Shown here: positions 17,455-26,508 of the stretch, piece after piece
How positions within the stretch are numbered: the stretch's first letter is position 1
Layout: each line of letters starts with the position of its first letter
Origin: Glycomyces albidus
GTDB taxonomy: Bacteria > Actinomycetota > Actinomycetes > Mycobacteriales > Micromonosporaceae
Assembly (NCBI RefSeq): GCF_009451885.1
Contig: NZ_WIAO01000013.1
Location: forward strand, 1 to 64,000
Reading direction: 5' to 3'
Length of the DNA stretch: 64,000 nt
Program-made: the position numbers and the translations under genes
The notes under the pieces: model-generated
The model's input: only the letters and a program-made list of their open reading frames with translations
Told to the model about the DNA's origin: nothing
The model's database searches: none

Positions 17455-18447
17455 TTATCCGATCGACACCGCGTCGATCGCCGCGAGCTCCTCGGCGGTG
17501 AAGGCGAGGTTCCCGGTCGCGGCGACGTTGGCCTCGAGTTGGGCGACGCTGCTCGCGCCGATGATGACGCTGGTCATCCGGTCGTCGCGCAGCGCCCAGG
17601 CGAGCGCCATCTGCGCGAGCGACTGGCCGCGGGAGGCGGCGATCTCGCCCAGCGCCTTCACCTTCGCCATGGTCGCCTCGTCGAGGCTGTCCTCGTTGAG
17701 GAAGTGGCTGGTGGCGGCCCGCGAGTCGGCCGGGACGCCCTTGAGGTACCGGTCGGTGAGCACGCCCTGCTCCAAGGGGCTGAACACGATGCAGCCGGCG
17801 CCGACCTCGTCGAGCGCCCCGAGCAGGTCGTCGTCCTCGATCCGGCGGTCGAACATCGAGTAGCGCGGCTGGTCGATGAGCAGCGGCGTGCCGAGGTCCC
17901 GCAGGATCGCGGCGGCGGCCCGGACCTGCTCGGAGGTGTAGTTCGAGACGCCGACGTACAGCGCCTTGCCCGACCGCACGATCGCGTCGAGGGCGCCCAT
18001 GGTCTCCTCGAGCGGCGTGTCCGGGTCGGGCCGGTGGTGGTAGAACACGTCGACGTAGTCCAGGCCCAGCCGCGCGAGCGACCGGTCGACGGAGGCGACG
18101 AGGTTCTTGCGCGAGCCCCATTCGCCGTACGGGCCGGGCCACATGTAGTACCCGGCCTTGGAGGAGACGACGATCTCGTCCCGGTACGGCTTCAGGTCCT
18201 CGGCGAGGAGCCGCCCGAAGTTCTCCTCGGCGCTCCCGGCCGGCGGGCCGTAGTTGTTCGCCAGGTCGAAGTGGGTGACGCCGAGGTCGAAGGCGCGCCG
18301 CACGATCGCCCGCTGGGTCTCCAGGGGCCGGCCGTGGCCGAAGTTGTGCCACAGGCCCAGCGAGATCGCCGGGAGTTTGAGGCCGCTGCGTCCGGAGCGG
18401 CGGTAGGGCATGGACTCGTAGCGGTCGTCCGCGGGAATGAAGGTCAC
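17455..18447 (-). CDS. Aldo/keto reductase, YghZ/MgrA group (L-glyceraldehyde 3-phosphate reductase-like)
   Basis: 330 residues forming one TIM-barrel. The AKR catalytic tetrad is visible: Asp61 and Tyr66 in FDLANNYGPPAGSAE, Lys97 in SSKAGYYMWPGPYGEWGS and His137/138 in VFYHHRPDPD. NADPH-binding residues lie in GVSNYT and IIGASSVAQLEAN. The YMWPGPYGEWGSRK word marks the YghZ/AKR14 group, which reduces L-glyceraldehyde 3-phosphate and detoxifies methylglyoxal and other short aldehydes. Single gene, with no operon partner. Confidence 0.9.
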   Translation of the reverse strand: MTFIPADDRYESMPYRRSGRSGLKLPAISLGLWHNFGHGRPLETQRAIVRRAFDLGVTHFDLANNYGPPAGSAEENFGRLLAEDLKPYRDEIVVSSKAGYYMWPGPYGEWGSRKNLVASVDRSLARLGLDYVDVFYHHRPDPDTPLEETMGALDAIVRSGKALYVGVSNYTSEQVRAAAAILRDLGTPLLIDQPRYSMFDRRIEDDDLLGALDEVGAGCIVFSPLEQGVLTDRYLKGVPADSRAATSHFLNEDSLDEATMAKVKALGEIAASRGQSLAQMALAWALRDDRMTSVIIGASSVAQLEANVAATGNLAFTAEELAAIDAVSIG

Positions 18448-18529
18448 CAGTGCACCCTATCCGGTTCGGCAAGCGTTGTACGCGAACGAGCGGCGAGCCC
18501 CCGCCCGCGGGTGAACCCGAGGTGAACGG

Positions 18530-19216
18530 CTACGCGTGCGGGTCGAACTTGTAGCCGAGGCCGCGGACCGTGACGAGGTGGCGCGGCTTGCCCGGCTCCG
18601 GCTCGATCTTGGAGCGCAGGCGCTTGACGTGCACGTCGAGGGTCTTGGTGTCGCCCACGTAGTTCGCGCCCCAGACCCGGTCGATGAGCTGCCCGCGGGT
18701 GAGCACGCGCCCGGCGTTGCGCAGCAGCATCTCGAGCAGCTCGAACTCCTTGAGGGGGAGCTGCACGTCGCCGCCGCCGACGGTGACCGTGTGCCGGTCG
18801 ACGTCCATGCGAACCGGCCCGGCCTCGAGGACCGTGACGATCGGGTCGTCCGGCTCGGCGGAGCGGCGCAGCACGGCCCGTATGCGGGCGACCAGCTCCC
18901 GGGACGAGTACGGCTTGGTGATGTAGTCGTCGGCGCCCAGCTCGAGGCCCACCACCTTGTCGACCTCGGAGTCCCGGGCCGTGACCATGATGATCGGCAC
19001 GTTCGAGTGGGCGCGCAGCTCCCGGCAGACCTCGGTGCCGGACTTCTCCGGCAGCATCAGGTCGAGCAGGACCACGTCGGCGCCGGCGCGCTCGTACTCC
19101 TTGATGGCGGCGTCGCCGTCCGCGGCGACCGCCACCTCGAAGCCCTCCTTGCGGAGCATGTAGGAGAGGGCATCGGAGAACGATTCCTCGTCTTCAACTA
19201 CGAGCACGCGGGTCAC
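18530..19216 (-). CDS. regX3: OmpR-family response regulator RegX3/PhoP-like
   Basis: 228 residues. Receiver domain with acidic pocket ED at 8–9, phospho-acceptor Asp52 (VVLLDLMLPEKSG), Thr79 and Lys101 (ITKPYSSREL). A winged-helix output domain follows (about 130–226; PLKEFELLEMLLRNAGRVLTRGQLIDRVWG, KTLDVHVKRLRSKIE). It is the partner of the histidine kinase just upstream, whose last 23 bp overlap its start. The order mshA–ybjN–gpm–senX3–regX3 matches the mycobacterial locus, where SenX3–RegX3 controls the phosphate-starvation response. In Streptomyces the orthologue is PhoP. Confidence 0.93.
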   Translation of the reverse strand: MTRVLVVEDEESFSDALSYMLRKEGFEVAVAADGDAAIKEYERAGADVVLLDLMLPEKSGTEVCRELRAHSNVPIIMVTARDSEVDKVVGLELGADDYITKPYSSRELVARIRAVLRRSAEPDDPIVTVLEAGPVRMDVDRHTVTVGGGDVQLPLKEFELLEMLLRNAGRVLTRGQLIDRVWGANYVGDTKTLDVHVKRLRSKIEPEPGKPRHLVTVRGLGYKFDPHA

Positions 19217-20471
19217 GAGTGAACCTTCCTAAACGGCGGGCTTGCTGGTTGGTTCCGATTTCAGCCGAGTCCGGTGCCGTCGCGTCGGACGGAAGGGAAC
19301 GCGCAGGCAACATCAAGGTAAACACTGATCCGGCATCGGGCATACTGGACACTTCCACCCTACCCCCGTGATTGACCGCCACGTGCTTGACGATCGCCAG
19401 GCCGAGGCCGGTGCCGCCCGTCGCGCGCGACCGGGCCGCGTCCACCCGGTAGAAGCGCTCGAAGATGCGGTCCAGCTCCTCCGCGGGAATGCCGATGCCC
19501 TGGTCGCGCACGGAGATGCACACCATCTTGACCCCCGCGAGGTGCCCGTTCGGGGACGTCACCGAGGTGGACACCTCCACGGACGTGTGCTCAGGTGAAT
19601 AGGAGATGGCGTTGCCGACGAGGTTCTTCACGGCGGTGACGAGCTGCGGCTCGTTCCCGAGCACCTCGGTGCCCTCGACGCCGGTGGCGACGAGCTCGAT
19701 GCCCTTCTCCTCGGCGGCTATCCGCGTCTGGTCGAACGCCTCCATCACGATCCGGTCGACCTCGACCGGCTCGGGGTCCGGCAGCTTCTCGGCCCCCTGG
19801 AGCCGCGACAGCTCGAGCAGGTCGCTGACCAGGTGGTTCATGCGCTTGGACTCGGAGCGGATGCGGTCGGCGAAGCGCGCGGCCGCGTCCGGGTCCTCCG
19901 CGGCGTCCTTGAGCGCCTCGGAGAGGATCTGCATCGCGCCGACCGGGGTCTTCAGCTCGTGGCTGATGTTCGCCACGAAGTCGCGCCGGACCCGCTCGAC
20001 GCGGTGGAGCTCGGAGATGTCCTGGAACTCGGCGACCGACACGCCGTCGGGCAGCGGCGTGATGCGCACGCTCACAGCGCTCGGCTCGCCCATGACCTGC
20101 TTCGGGACCTCGATCTCCGCGTCCCGGTAGCGGCCCGAGCGCCGCGCCTGCGCGAGCAGCGCCCGCAGCGTCAGCGACACGATCTCGTGGTCGTCGACCA
20201 GCCCGAGGTCCCGGGCGGCGCGGTTGGTGTACAGGACGCGGTTGTGGTCGTCGACCAGGCAGACGCCGGTCCTGAGCAGGCCGACGGCGGCCTCCCACGG
20301 GCGGGTGTCGGGGACGGGCGCGGAGCGGGGCTCGGGGTGGGGCGCTCCCCGGTGCCGGATCCGCATCATCGCGGTCGCGGCGGCGCCGAAGGCGGCGCCC
20401 GCGGCGAGACCGGTGAGGACGCGACCGATGCCTCCGCCGAGGCTCTTGGGCTGCGGTTCGTTATGGGCCAC
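19194..20471 (-). CDS. senX3: Sensor histidine kinase SenX3/PhoR-like
   Basis: 425 residues. One hydrophobic segment near the N-terminus (about 16–35, Gly/Ala-rich), then a PAS-like domain (about 58–155, DTRPWEAAVGLLRTGVCLVDDHNRVLYTN). The dimerisation helix carries His171 in FVANISHELKTPVGAMQIL, and the ATPase domain has the N box NLVGNAISYSPE, the G1 box VRDQGIGIP, the F box IFERFYRVD and the G2 box GTGLGLAIVKH. Signals phosphate limitation in the mycobacterial homologue. Its stop overlaps the start of regX3 by 23 bp, so the pair is coupled. Confidence 0.93.
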   Translation of the reverse strand: MAHNEPQPKSLGGGIGRVLTGLAAGAAFGAAATAMMRIRHRGAPHPEPRSAPVPDTRPWEAAVGLLRTGVCLVDDHNRVLYTNRAARDLGLVDDHEIVSLTLRALLAQARRSGRYRDAEIEVPKQVMGEPSAVSVRITPLPDGVSVAEFQDISELHRVERVRRDFVANISHELKTPVGAMQILSEALKDAAEDPDAAARFADRIRSESKRMNHLVSDLLELSRLQGAEKLPDPEPVEVDRIVMEAFDQTRIAAEEKGIELVATGVEGTEVLGNEPQLVTAVKNLVGNAISYSPEHTSVEVSTSVTSPNGHLAGVKMVCISVRDQGIGIPAEELDRIFERFYRVDAARSRATGGTGLGLAIVKHVAVNHGGRVEVSSMPDAGSVFTLMLPARSLPSDATAPDSAEIGTNQQARRLGRFTRDPRARS

Positions 20472-20491
20472 GCCCCCAGATTAAGCGCGAG

Positions 20492-20518
20492 ACGGCCCGG
20501 TGTCGACCACCGGGCCGT
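20492..20518 (-). terminator. Terminator after gpm
   Basis: ACGGCCCGGTG pairs with CACCGGGCCGT. It lies between the gpm stop and the senX3 start on the - strand, so it partly separates gpm from the two-component genes. Confidence 0.6.
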
Positions 20519-20558
20519 AATCGAGCTCACGCCTGCCGGCGCGCCGCGGTCGTTCGGA

Positions 20559-21356
20559 CTACTTCTCCTCGGCCTGCTTCAGGCCCTTGTTCGCGTCCCC
20601 CTTCAGGCCCTTCCCCTGGGCCGCGACGGCGGCGGCAGCGGCGGCCGCGGCCTCGGGGTCGAGGTAGGAGCCGCCGGCGGTGACCGGCTTGAGGGTCTTC
20701 TCGTCGAGCTCGTACAGCAGGGGCATGCCGGTGGGGATGTTCAGGCCGACGATCGCCTCGTCGCTGATGCCGTCGAGGTGCTTGATGAGGGCGCGCAGCG
20801 AGTTGCCGTGCGCGGCCACGAGCACGGTCTGCCCGGTCCTCAGGTCGGGGACGATCCCGTCGTACCAGTAGGGGAGCATGCGCTCGAGCACGTCCTTGAG
20901 GCACTCGGAGGCGGGGCTGACCTCGGGGGCGAGGGAGGCGTAGCGGGCGTCGCCGTCCTGGGAGAACTCCGAGCCGGGCTCGATCGGCGGCGGCGGGACG
21001 TCGTAGGAGCGGCGCCAGATCATGAACTGCTCCTCGCCGAACTCGGCGAGCGTCTGCGCCTTGTCCTTGCCCTGGAGGGCGCCGTAGTGGCGCTCGTTCA
21101 GGCGCCACGAGCGCTTGACGGGGATCCAGGACCGCGCGGCCTCGTTCAGCGCCAGCTCCGCGGTGTTGATCGCGCGGCGCAGCAGCGAAGTGTGGACGAC
21201 GTCGGGCAGCAGGCCGGCCTCGGCGAGCAGCCGTCCGCCGCGGCGGGCCTCCTCCTCGCCGGAGGGCGACAGCTTCGCGTCGACCCAGCCGGTGAACAGG
21301 TTCTTGGCGTTCCATTCGCTTTCGCCGTGGCGAAGCAGCACGAGAGTGTAGGTCAT
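20559..21356 (-). CDS. gpmA: 2,3-bisphosphoglycerate-dependent phosphoglycerate mutase
   Basis: 265 residues. Interconverts 3- and 2-phosphoglycerate in glycolysis/gluconeogenesis through a phosphohistidine. [12 protein letters not shown] carries the phospho-acceptor His10, and [31 protein letters not shown] and [17 protein letters not shown] (second catalytic His) follow. The last 40 or so residues are a low-complexity Ala/Lys/Gly tail that the family lacks ([17 protein letters not shown]). I placed the start at MTYTLVLL because residues upstream in the longer frame are Arg/Gly-rich and not family-like. Part of the mshA–regX3 block. Confidence 0.93.
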   Translation of the reverse strand: MTYTLVLLRHGESEWNAKNLFTGWVDAKLSPSGEEEARRGGRLLAEAGLLPDVVHTSLLRRAINTAELALNEAARSWIPVKRSWRLNERHYGALQGKDKAQTLAEFGEEQFMIWRRSYDVPPPPIEPGSEFSQDGDARYASLAPEVSPASECLKDVLERMLPYWYDGIVPDLRTGQTVLVAAHGNSLRALIKHLDGISDEAIVGLNIPTGMPLLYELDEKTLKPVTAGGSYLDPEAAAAAAAAVAAQGKGLKGDANKGLKQAEEK

Positions 21357-21455
21357 GCCCCTATCCTGCCGCCCCGCCCGCGCCCCCGCCCCCCGGTCGC
21401 CGCGGCGGTGTGGCGGGCGTCGCCTCCTCACAGGCGGGTGCGGCCGGCCGTGCGG

Positions 21456-21932
21456 TCAGTCCCGCGGCCGGAGGTGTTCGAACGCGGCGAGGTTGCGGGT
21501 GGATTCGCCGCGGGCGAGGCGCCAGCGCCACTCCTCCTGGATGGAGGTCGTGAAGCCGAGCTCGAGGATGACGTTGAAGGTGTCGTCGGCGGCCTCGAGG
21601 ACCTGGCCGAGGACGCGGTCGAGCTCGGCGGGGTCGATCGCGGTGAACGGGAGGCGGCCGACGAGGTGGATGTCCTCGCTCTCGTCGGTCGCGAACGCGA
21701 CGGCGTACAGCTTCCCGTTGCGGCGCAGGAGCTCCGACCACACCGCTGCGTGGTTCTCCTCCGGCCTGCGGGCGACGAACGCTTCGACGCGGAGGGCGTG
21801 GTCTTCGACGACGAGGCCGCACTCGGTGGTGAGCTTGCGCTGCCCGGGCAGGGTCACGACCGCCGACCGCGGCGTGTCCAGGCGGTAGTCGGCGCCGATC
21901 TCGTCCAGGGCGGCCTTGAGTCGCTCGATCAC
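21456..21932 (-). CDS. YbjN domain protein
   Basis: 158 residues, a single YbjN fold (type III secretion chaperone-like): IERLKAALDEIGADYRLDT, then LRVEAFVARRPEENHAAVWSELLRRN and DIHLVGRLPFTAIDPAELDRVLGQVLEAADDTFNVILELGF. It ends in a hydrophilic tail (TRNLAAFEHLRPRD). The family's function is unsettled; in actinobacteria it sits between mshA and gpm, as here. Cytoplasmic, with no membrane segment. Confidence 0.85.
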   Translation of the reverse strand: MIERLKAALDEIGADYRLDTPRSAVVTLPGQRKLTTECGLVVEDHALRVEAFVARRPEENHAAVWSELLRRNGKLYAVAFATDESEDIHLVGRLPFTAIDPAELDRVLGQVLEAADDTFNVILELGFTTSIQEEWRWRLARGESTRNLAAFEHLRPRD

Positions 21933-21984
21933 CGGTTCAGCGTAGTCGACGTCGGACGGGCAAGCCCCCGGCTGGAGCCGGGGG

Positions 21985-23283
21985 TCACCTGACCGTAATC
22001 GCCCGCGAGCGGCGCAGGACCGCGCGGCGGTAGGCGGCGCCGAGCCCTTCGGCCGTGGCCTGCCAGGAGAAGAGGGCGGCGTGGGTGCGGGCGCCGGCGG
22101 CGAGGCGCTCGCGCAGGGCCCCGTCGCCGAGGAGCCGGGCGAGCGCCCCGGCCCAGTCGTCGGAGCGGTGGGAGTCGACTAGCAGGCCCGAGACGCCGTC
22201 GGCGACGGCGGTCGTGAGCCCGCCGACCTTCGCGGCGACCACGGGCGTGCCGGTCGCCTGGGCCTCGAGGGCGACGAGGCCGAACGACTCGTTGTAGCTG
22301 GGGACGGCGACGGCGTCGGCGGCCCGGTAGACCTGCGCGAGCGCCTCGCCCGAGCGCGGGGTGCGCCACTGGACCCGGTCGGCGAGCCCGAGCTCCCCGG
22401 CGAGCTTGGGCAGCCAGTACAGGTCGGTGTTGGACGGCCCGCCCACGAACACCGGGACGATCCGGGCCGCGAGCGCGGGGTCGGTCTCGCGCAGCCGCGC
22501 GAGGCCGCGCAGGAGCACGTCGGGGGCCTTGGCGGGCTGGATGCGGCCGACGAAGGCGATGACGAGCGCGTCCTGCGGCACGCCGAGCGCCTGCCGGGCG
22601 GCGTACCGGTCGCCGGGGCGGAACACGCCGAGGTCGACGCCGGGGTGGACGACTTCGACGCGGCGGGCGTCGGCGGCGTAGTACCGCTGGAGCTCGTCGG
22701 CTTCGGCCGCGGTGTTGGCGATCAGGAGGTCGGCCTCGGTGGTGATCTGCTCCTCGCCGACGACGCGCCCGATCGGCTCGGGGGAGTCGCCATCGGCGAG
22801 CTGCGCGTTCTTGACCTTCGCGAGGGTGTGGAAGGTCTGGACGAGCGGGACGTTCCACCGCTCGGAGGCGACCCACGCGGCCTGGCCGCTGAGCCAGTAG
22901 TGGGCGTGGATGAGGTCGTAGTGGCCGGGCCGGTTGTGCGCCTCGGCGCGCAGGAGGCCGCCGGTGAACGCGCACAGCTGCGTGGGCAGGTCGTTCTTGG
23001 ACAGGCCCTCGAAGGGGCCGGCGGGGAGGTGGTGGACGAGGACGCCGGGCGCGGCCTCGACGGTGGGGGGCTCCTCGGAGCTGGTGGCGCGGGTGAAGAT
23101 CTCGACCTCGACGCCGGCGCGGGCGAGCTCGCGGGCGGTGTTGAGGACGTACACGTTCATGCCGCCGGCGTCGCCGGTGCCGGGCTGCGCGAGGGGGGAG
23201 GTGTGGACCGAGACCATCGCGACGCGGTGGACCGCCTGCTTCCGGCATCGGGCCCTGAACGCCGGTGTACGCCGTTGATTCAC
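21985..23283 (-). CDS. mshA: D-inositol-3-phosphate glycosyltransferase, mycothiol biosynthesis
   Basis: First step of mycothiol synthesis: UDP-GlcNAc plus 1L-myo-inositol 1-phosphate gives GlcNAc-inositol-P. The 432-residue GT4 enzyme has the N-terminal motif [18 protein letters not shown] typical of Msh[26 protein letters not shown], and the donor-site E-x7-E motif [15 protein letters not shown] chose GTG at 23283 because GGGAGAGG lies about 8 nt upstream and the length then equals the family's; a longer frame would add 68 non-homologous residues. Mycothiol confirms an actinobacterial host. Confidence 0.94.
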   Translation of the reverse strand: MNQRRTPAFRARCRKQAVHRVAMVSVHTSPLAQPGTGDAGGMNVYVLNTARELARAGVEVEIFTRATSSEEPPTVEAAPGVLVHHLPAGPFEGLSKNDLPTQLCAFTGGLLRAEAHNRPGHYDLIHAHYWLSGQAAWVASERWNVPLVQTFHTLAKVKNAQLADGDSPEPIGRVVGEEQITTEADLLIANTAAEADELQRYYAADARRVEVVHPGVDLGVFRPGDRYAARQALGVPQDALVIAFVGRIQPAKAPDVLLRGLARLRETDPALAARIVPVFVGGPSNTDLYWLPKLAGELGLADRVQWRTPRSGEALAQVYRAADAVAVPSYNESFGLVALEAQATGTPVVAAKVGGLTTAVADGVSGLLVDSHRSDDWAGALARLLGDGALRERLAAGARTHAALFSWQATAEGLGAAYRRAVLRRSRAITVR

Positions 23284-23562
23284 GTGTCTGTCCTCTCCCG
23301 CGGCTGCTCGTCCCCTACAGCAACCGCAAAACCCTCGCCATCCTTCCGCTTCCGGGTGTCCGGGCACAACCGGCCCAAGCGCGGGAGTGACGAATGTCAA
23401 GCCGCCGGGCGACATGAGCCTTCCCTTCCGATTCGTGTCGGAATAGTGACACTCGGTCGAGGGAAGCCGGAATTTCTCTCGCGACACGGGCCGGAATGAG
23501 CCTCAAATCCGGGCAAGTCGTCCATGATGGGGAGACTTGTCATCACGAGGGGGGACAACACC

Positions 23563-24234
23563 ATGAGCACTGCCACCGTGCCCGCCGCCAGGCAGCCCAC
23601 GATGTCACCGGTGTCCAAGTTCGGACAGACGCACTCGCTTCGCCGCCTGCCCGTCCAGGAGCGCTCGGCCGCACGCGTGCGCCGGATGCTCGACGCGGCC
23701 GCCGACCTGATCGAGGAGGTCGGCTACGACCGGCTCTCGACCACCGCCATCGCCCAGCGAGCGGACGTCGCGATCGGCTCGGTCTACCAGTTCTTCGGGG
23801 ACAAGCGCTCGCTCGCCGAGGCGCTCTCGCAGCGCTACATCGACCTGTACTTCGAGCGCCTGGCCGCGCGCTTCGACGCCGAACCGCCCGCCGACTGGCG
23901 GGCCGGGGTCGAGGCCGCGATCGCCGAGTACGTGCACATGTACCGGACCGCGCCCGGCTTCCGCGTCCTTCACCTGGCCGACGCGATCGACCCGGGCCGG
24001 GCCGACGCCGTCACCACCGGCGGCGACGTCATCGCCGAGCAGATCCTCGCCGGGCTCGCCCAGCGCTTCGGGATCGGCGGGGACGACGAGCTCGGCAAGA
24101 CCGTCACGGTCGCCGTCGAGACCGGGCAGGCCCTGGTCCGCCTGGCGTTCCGCCGCGACCCCGAAGGCTGCGCCGCCTCGATCGCCGAGGCCAACGGCGT
24201 CGTCTGCGACTACCTCGCCCGCCGCCTGCCGTAG
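23563..24234 (+). CDS. TetR-family transcriptional regulator
   Basis: 223 residues. N-terminal TetR helix-turn-helix (RRMLDAAADLIEEVGYDRLSTTAIAQRADVAIGSVYQFFGDKRSLAEAL, about 40–85), then an all-helical ligand domain containing VHMYRTAPGFRVLHLAD. The ligand is unknown. The ATG at 23563 has GAGGGGGG 8 nt upstream and is better placed than one 39 bp earlier. It is divergent from mshA and 130 bp upstream of the MFS–Tmk gene; it could control either, but no operator is obvious. Confidence 0.88.
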   Translation: MSTATVPAARQPTMSPVSKFGQTHSLRRLPVQERSAARVRRMLDAAADLIEEVGYDRLSTTAIAQRADVAIGSVYQFFGDKRSLAEALSQRYIDLYFERLAARFDAEPPADWRAGVEAAIAEYVHMYRTAPGFRVLHLADAIDPGRADAVTTGGDVIAEQILAGLAQRFGIGGDDELGKTVTVAVETGQALVRLAFRRDPEGCAASIAEANGVVCDYLARRLP

Positions 24235-24363
24235 GCGCGCGACCAGCCGAAGGAAGCAGGCCCTGACGCGGGCCACTCAACGACCGCGCCGGGACGTGGG
24301 GCCGTACCGGGCCGACTAGTCTCGAAGTCGACCCGGTGCGGTCTCTGACTTTCGAGGAGCAGC

Positions 24364-26508
24364 ATGGCGAACACCCTTGCCGACATCCAGACGGTGCTGC
24401 GGATCAAGCCCTTCAGACGGCTGTGGACCGTGCTCGGCCTGGCCTCCTTCGGCGACTGGCTGGCACTGTTCGCCACCGCGGGGTTCGCGCAGTCCCTCTT
24501 CGAAGACCCCGCCGCGAAGGGCGCCGCGTTCTCCGCGACGATCGTGCTCCGCCTGCTCCCCTCGCTCGTCCTCGGACCGGTCGCCGGCGTCTTCGCCGAC
24601 CGCTTCGACCGGCGCAAGACCATGGCCGCGTGCGACACCGCCCGGTGCCTCCTCATCGCCTCGGTCCCCACCGTCTACCTCGTCACCGACTCCACCGCGA
24701 TCACCGTCACCTGGCTCGCCGTCGCCCAGCTGTGCATCGAGGCCGCCGTCCTCATCTGGTCGCCCGCGAAAGAGGCCGCCGTCCCCAACCTCCTGCCGCG
24801 CGAGAAGTACGAGGCCGCCAACCAGCTCTCGCTCGCCACCACGTACGGCATCGCCCCGCCGCTCGCGTTCGCGGTCCTCGCGGTCCTCGAGCGCGGCACC
24901 GCCGTCTGGTCCAACCTCGGCTCCTGGGCCGAGCCGATGGTCCTCGCCCTCTACATCGACGCCGTCATGTTCGCGGTCCTGGCCGTCACCGTCTACTTCT
25001 TCATCCCGCAGATCTCGGGCCGCTACGGCCAGGTCGCCGCCAAGACCACGAGCGTCTGGCACGACTTCGTCGAAGGCTGGTCCTACCTGCGCACCTCCGA
25101 GCGGGTGCGCGGCCTCATCCTCGGGATGCTCGGCGCGTTCAGCGGCGCGGGCATCCTCATCGGCGTCGGCACCGTCTACGCGGCCACGCTCGGCGCGGGC
25201 GACGCCGCGTTCTACACCCTCGCCGTGTTCCTGTTCCTCGGCCTCGGCTGCGGCATCGCCTTCGGACCCAAGCTCGTCGGCGAACTGTCGCGCCTGCGCT
25301 GGTTCGGCATGAGCATCGTCCTCGCCGGCGCGGGCCTCGCCGTGGACGCGCTGGCCCCGCACATGGTGTTCTCGATCCTCGGCTCGGTCGTCATCGGCCT
25401 CGGCGCGGGCATGGCGTTCCTCGCGGGGATCACGCTGCTCCAGCGCGAGACCGAGGACGAGATCCGCGGCCGCATGTTCGCGTTCATCGCCGTCTCGGCG
25501 CGCGTCATCCTCATGCTCGCCATGACGATCTCCGCGCCGCTCGCCGGCTGGCAGGCCGCCCGGCAGCTCGACCTGGGCGTCACCGAGGTCGAGGTGTCGA
25601 TGAGCCGCATCCTCCTGTTCGTGGCCGCGGCGCTCGTCGTCTGGCTCGGCGTCACCGCGTTCAAGTCCATGGACGACAAGCCGGGCGTCCCCGTCCTCGC
25701 CGACCTGTGGTCGTCGCTGCGCGGCCGGCCGCTGCGGGCGCCGCTGGTCAGCGACGGCTTCTTCGTCGTCTTCGAAGGCGGCGAGGGCGCCGGGAAGTCC
25801 ACGCAGTCGGTGAAGCTCGCCGCGTGGCTGAAGCTCCGCGGCTACGAGGCGGTCCTCACCCGCGAGCCCGGCGCCACCGACATCGGCATGCGCATCCGCT
25901 CGCTCGTCCTCGACGCGAAGAACGGCGACGGGACCCGGGCGTCCGCGCCGGTGCCGCGCGCCGAGGCGCTCCTGTTCGCCGCCGACCGCGCCCAGCACGT
26001 CGAGAAGGTCATCCGGCCCGCCCTCGAACGCGGCGCGGTCGTCGTCTCCGACCGGTACATCGACTCCTCCATCGCCTACCAGGGCTCGGGCCGCGAGCTC
26101 GGCAAGGACGACGTCGCGTGGGTCTCCAACTGGGCGACCGGCGGCCTCAAACCTGACCTGACGGTCCTCCTCGACGTCGACCCCGCCCAGGGCCTGCACC
26201 GCGCCAAGGCCGGCGGCGAAGGCGACCGGCTCGAGCAGGAGCGCCTCGAATACCACGAGCGCGTCCGCGAGACGTTCCTCGCGCTCGCGGCCGCCGAGCC
26301 GCGCCGCTACCTGGTCGTCCCGGCGGGCGGCACGCCCGACGAGATCGCCGCGACGGTCCGCGAGGCCGTCGCCGAGCGGCTCGACATCCGCACCCAGACC
26401 GCCCGCACCGACGCCGGCTGGCCCGGCCTCGACACCGACCAGGACTCCCGCCGCGGCGCCGACGAGTACGGCTGGGAGAGCGTCGCCGAGGAGGCCGGTC
26501 GGGCGTGA
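24364..26508 (+). CDS. tmk: Bifunctional MFS-type membrane protein / thymidylate kinase
   Basis: 714 residues in two parts. Residues 1–430 are a 12-helix MFS permease (GFAQSLFEDP, FADRFDRRKTMAACD as the loop 2–3 motif). Residues from about 465 to 680 are dTMP kinase: P-loop FEGGEGAGKST, TREPG, and the DR(Y/H) motif SDRYIDSSIAYQG. The kinase makes dTDP for DNA synthesis. The fusion also occurs in other actinomycetes, where the MFS part's substrate is unknown. A hydrophilic, acidic tail of about 40 residues closes the chain. GAGGAG precedes the ATG. The stop overlaps the GTG of holB by 4 bp, so kinase and clamp-loader subunit are co-translated. Confidence 0.93.
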   Translation: MANTLADIQTVLRIKPFRRLWTVLGLASFGDWLALFATAGFAQSLFEDPAAKGAAFSATIVLRLLPSLVLGPVAGVFADRFDRRKTMAACDTARCLLIASVPTVYLVTDSTAITVTWLAVAQLCIEAAVLIWSPAKEAAVPNLLPREKYEAANQLSLATTYGIAPPLAFAVLAVLERGTAVWSNLGSWAEPMVLALYIDAVMFAVLAVTVYFFIPQISGRYGQVAAKTTSVWHDFVEGWSYLRTSERVRGLILGMLGAFSGAGILIGVGTVYAATLGAGDAAFYTLAVFLFLGLGCGIAFGPKLVGELSRLRWFGMSIVLAGAGLAVDALAPHMVFSILGSVVIGLGAGMAFLAGITLLQRETEDEIRGRMFAFIAVSARVILMLAMTISAPLAGWQAARQLDLGVTEVEVSMSRILLFVAAALVVWLGVTAFKSMDDKPGVPVLADLWSSLRGRPLRAPLVSDGFFVVFEGGEGAGKSTQSVKLAAWLKLRGYEAVLTREPGATDIGMRIRSLVLDAKNGDGTRASAPVPRAEALLFAADRAQHVEKVIRPALERGAVVVSDRYIDSSIAYQGSGRELGKDDVAWVSNWATGGLKPDLTVLLDVDPAQGLHRAKAGGEGDRLEQERLEYHERVRETFLALAAAEPRRYLVVPAGGTPDEIAATVREAVAERLDIRTQTARTDAGWPGLDTDQDSRRGADEYGWESVAEEAGRA

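Noticed and set aside
15232-18525. Very long + strand open frame (about 1,100 codons)
   Set aside because: Antisense of the two PH-domain genes and the aldo/keto reductase; composition is Arg/Gly/Ala shadow sequence.
24316-26256. 646-codon - strand frame
   Set aside because: Antisense shadow of the MFS–Tmk gene; the + strand shows P-loop, DRY and membrane helices.
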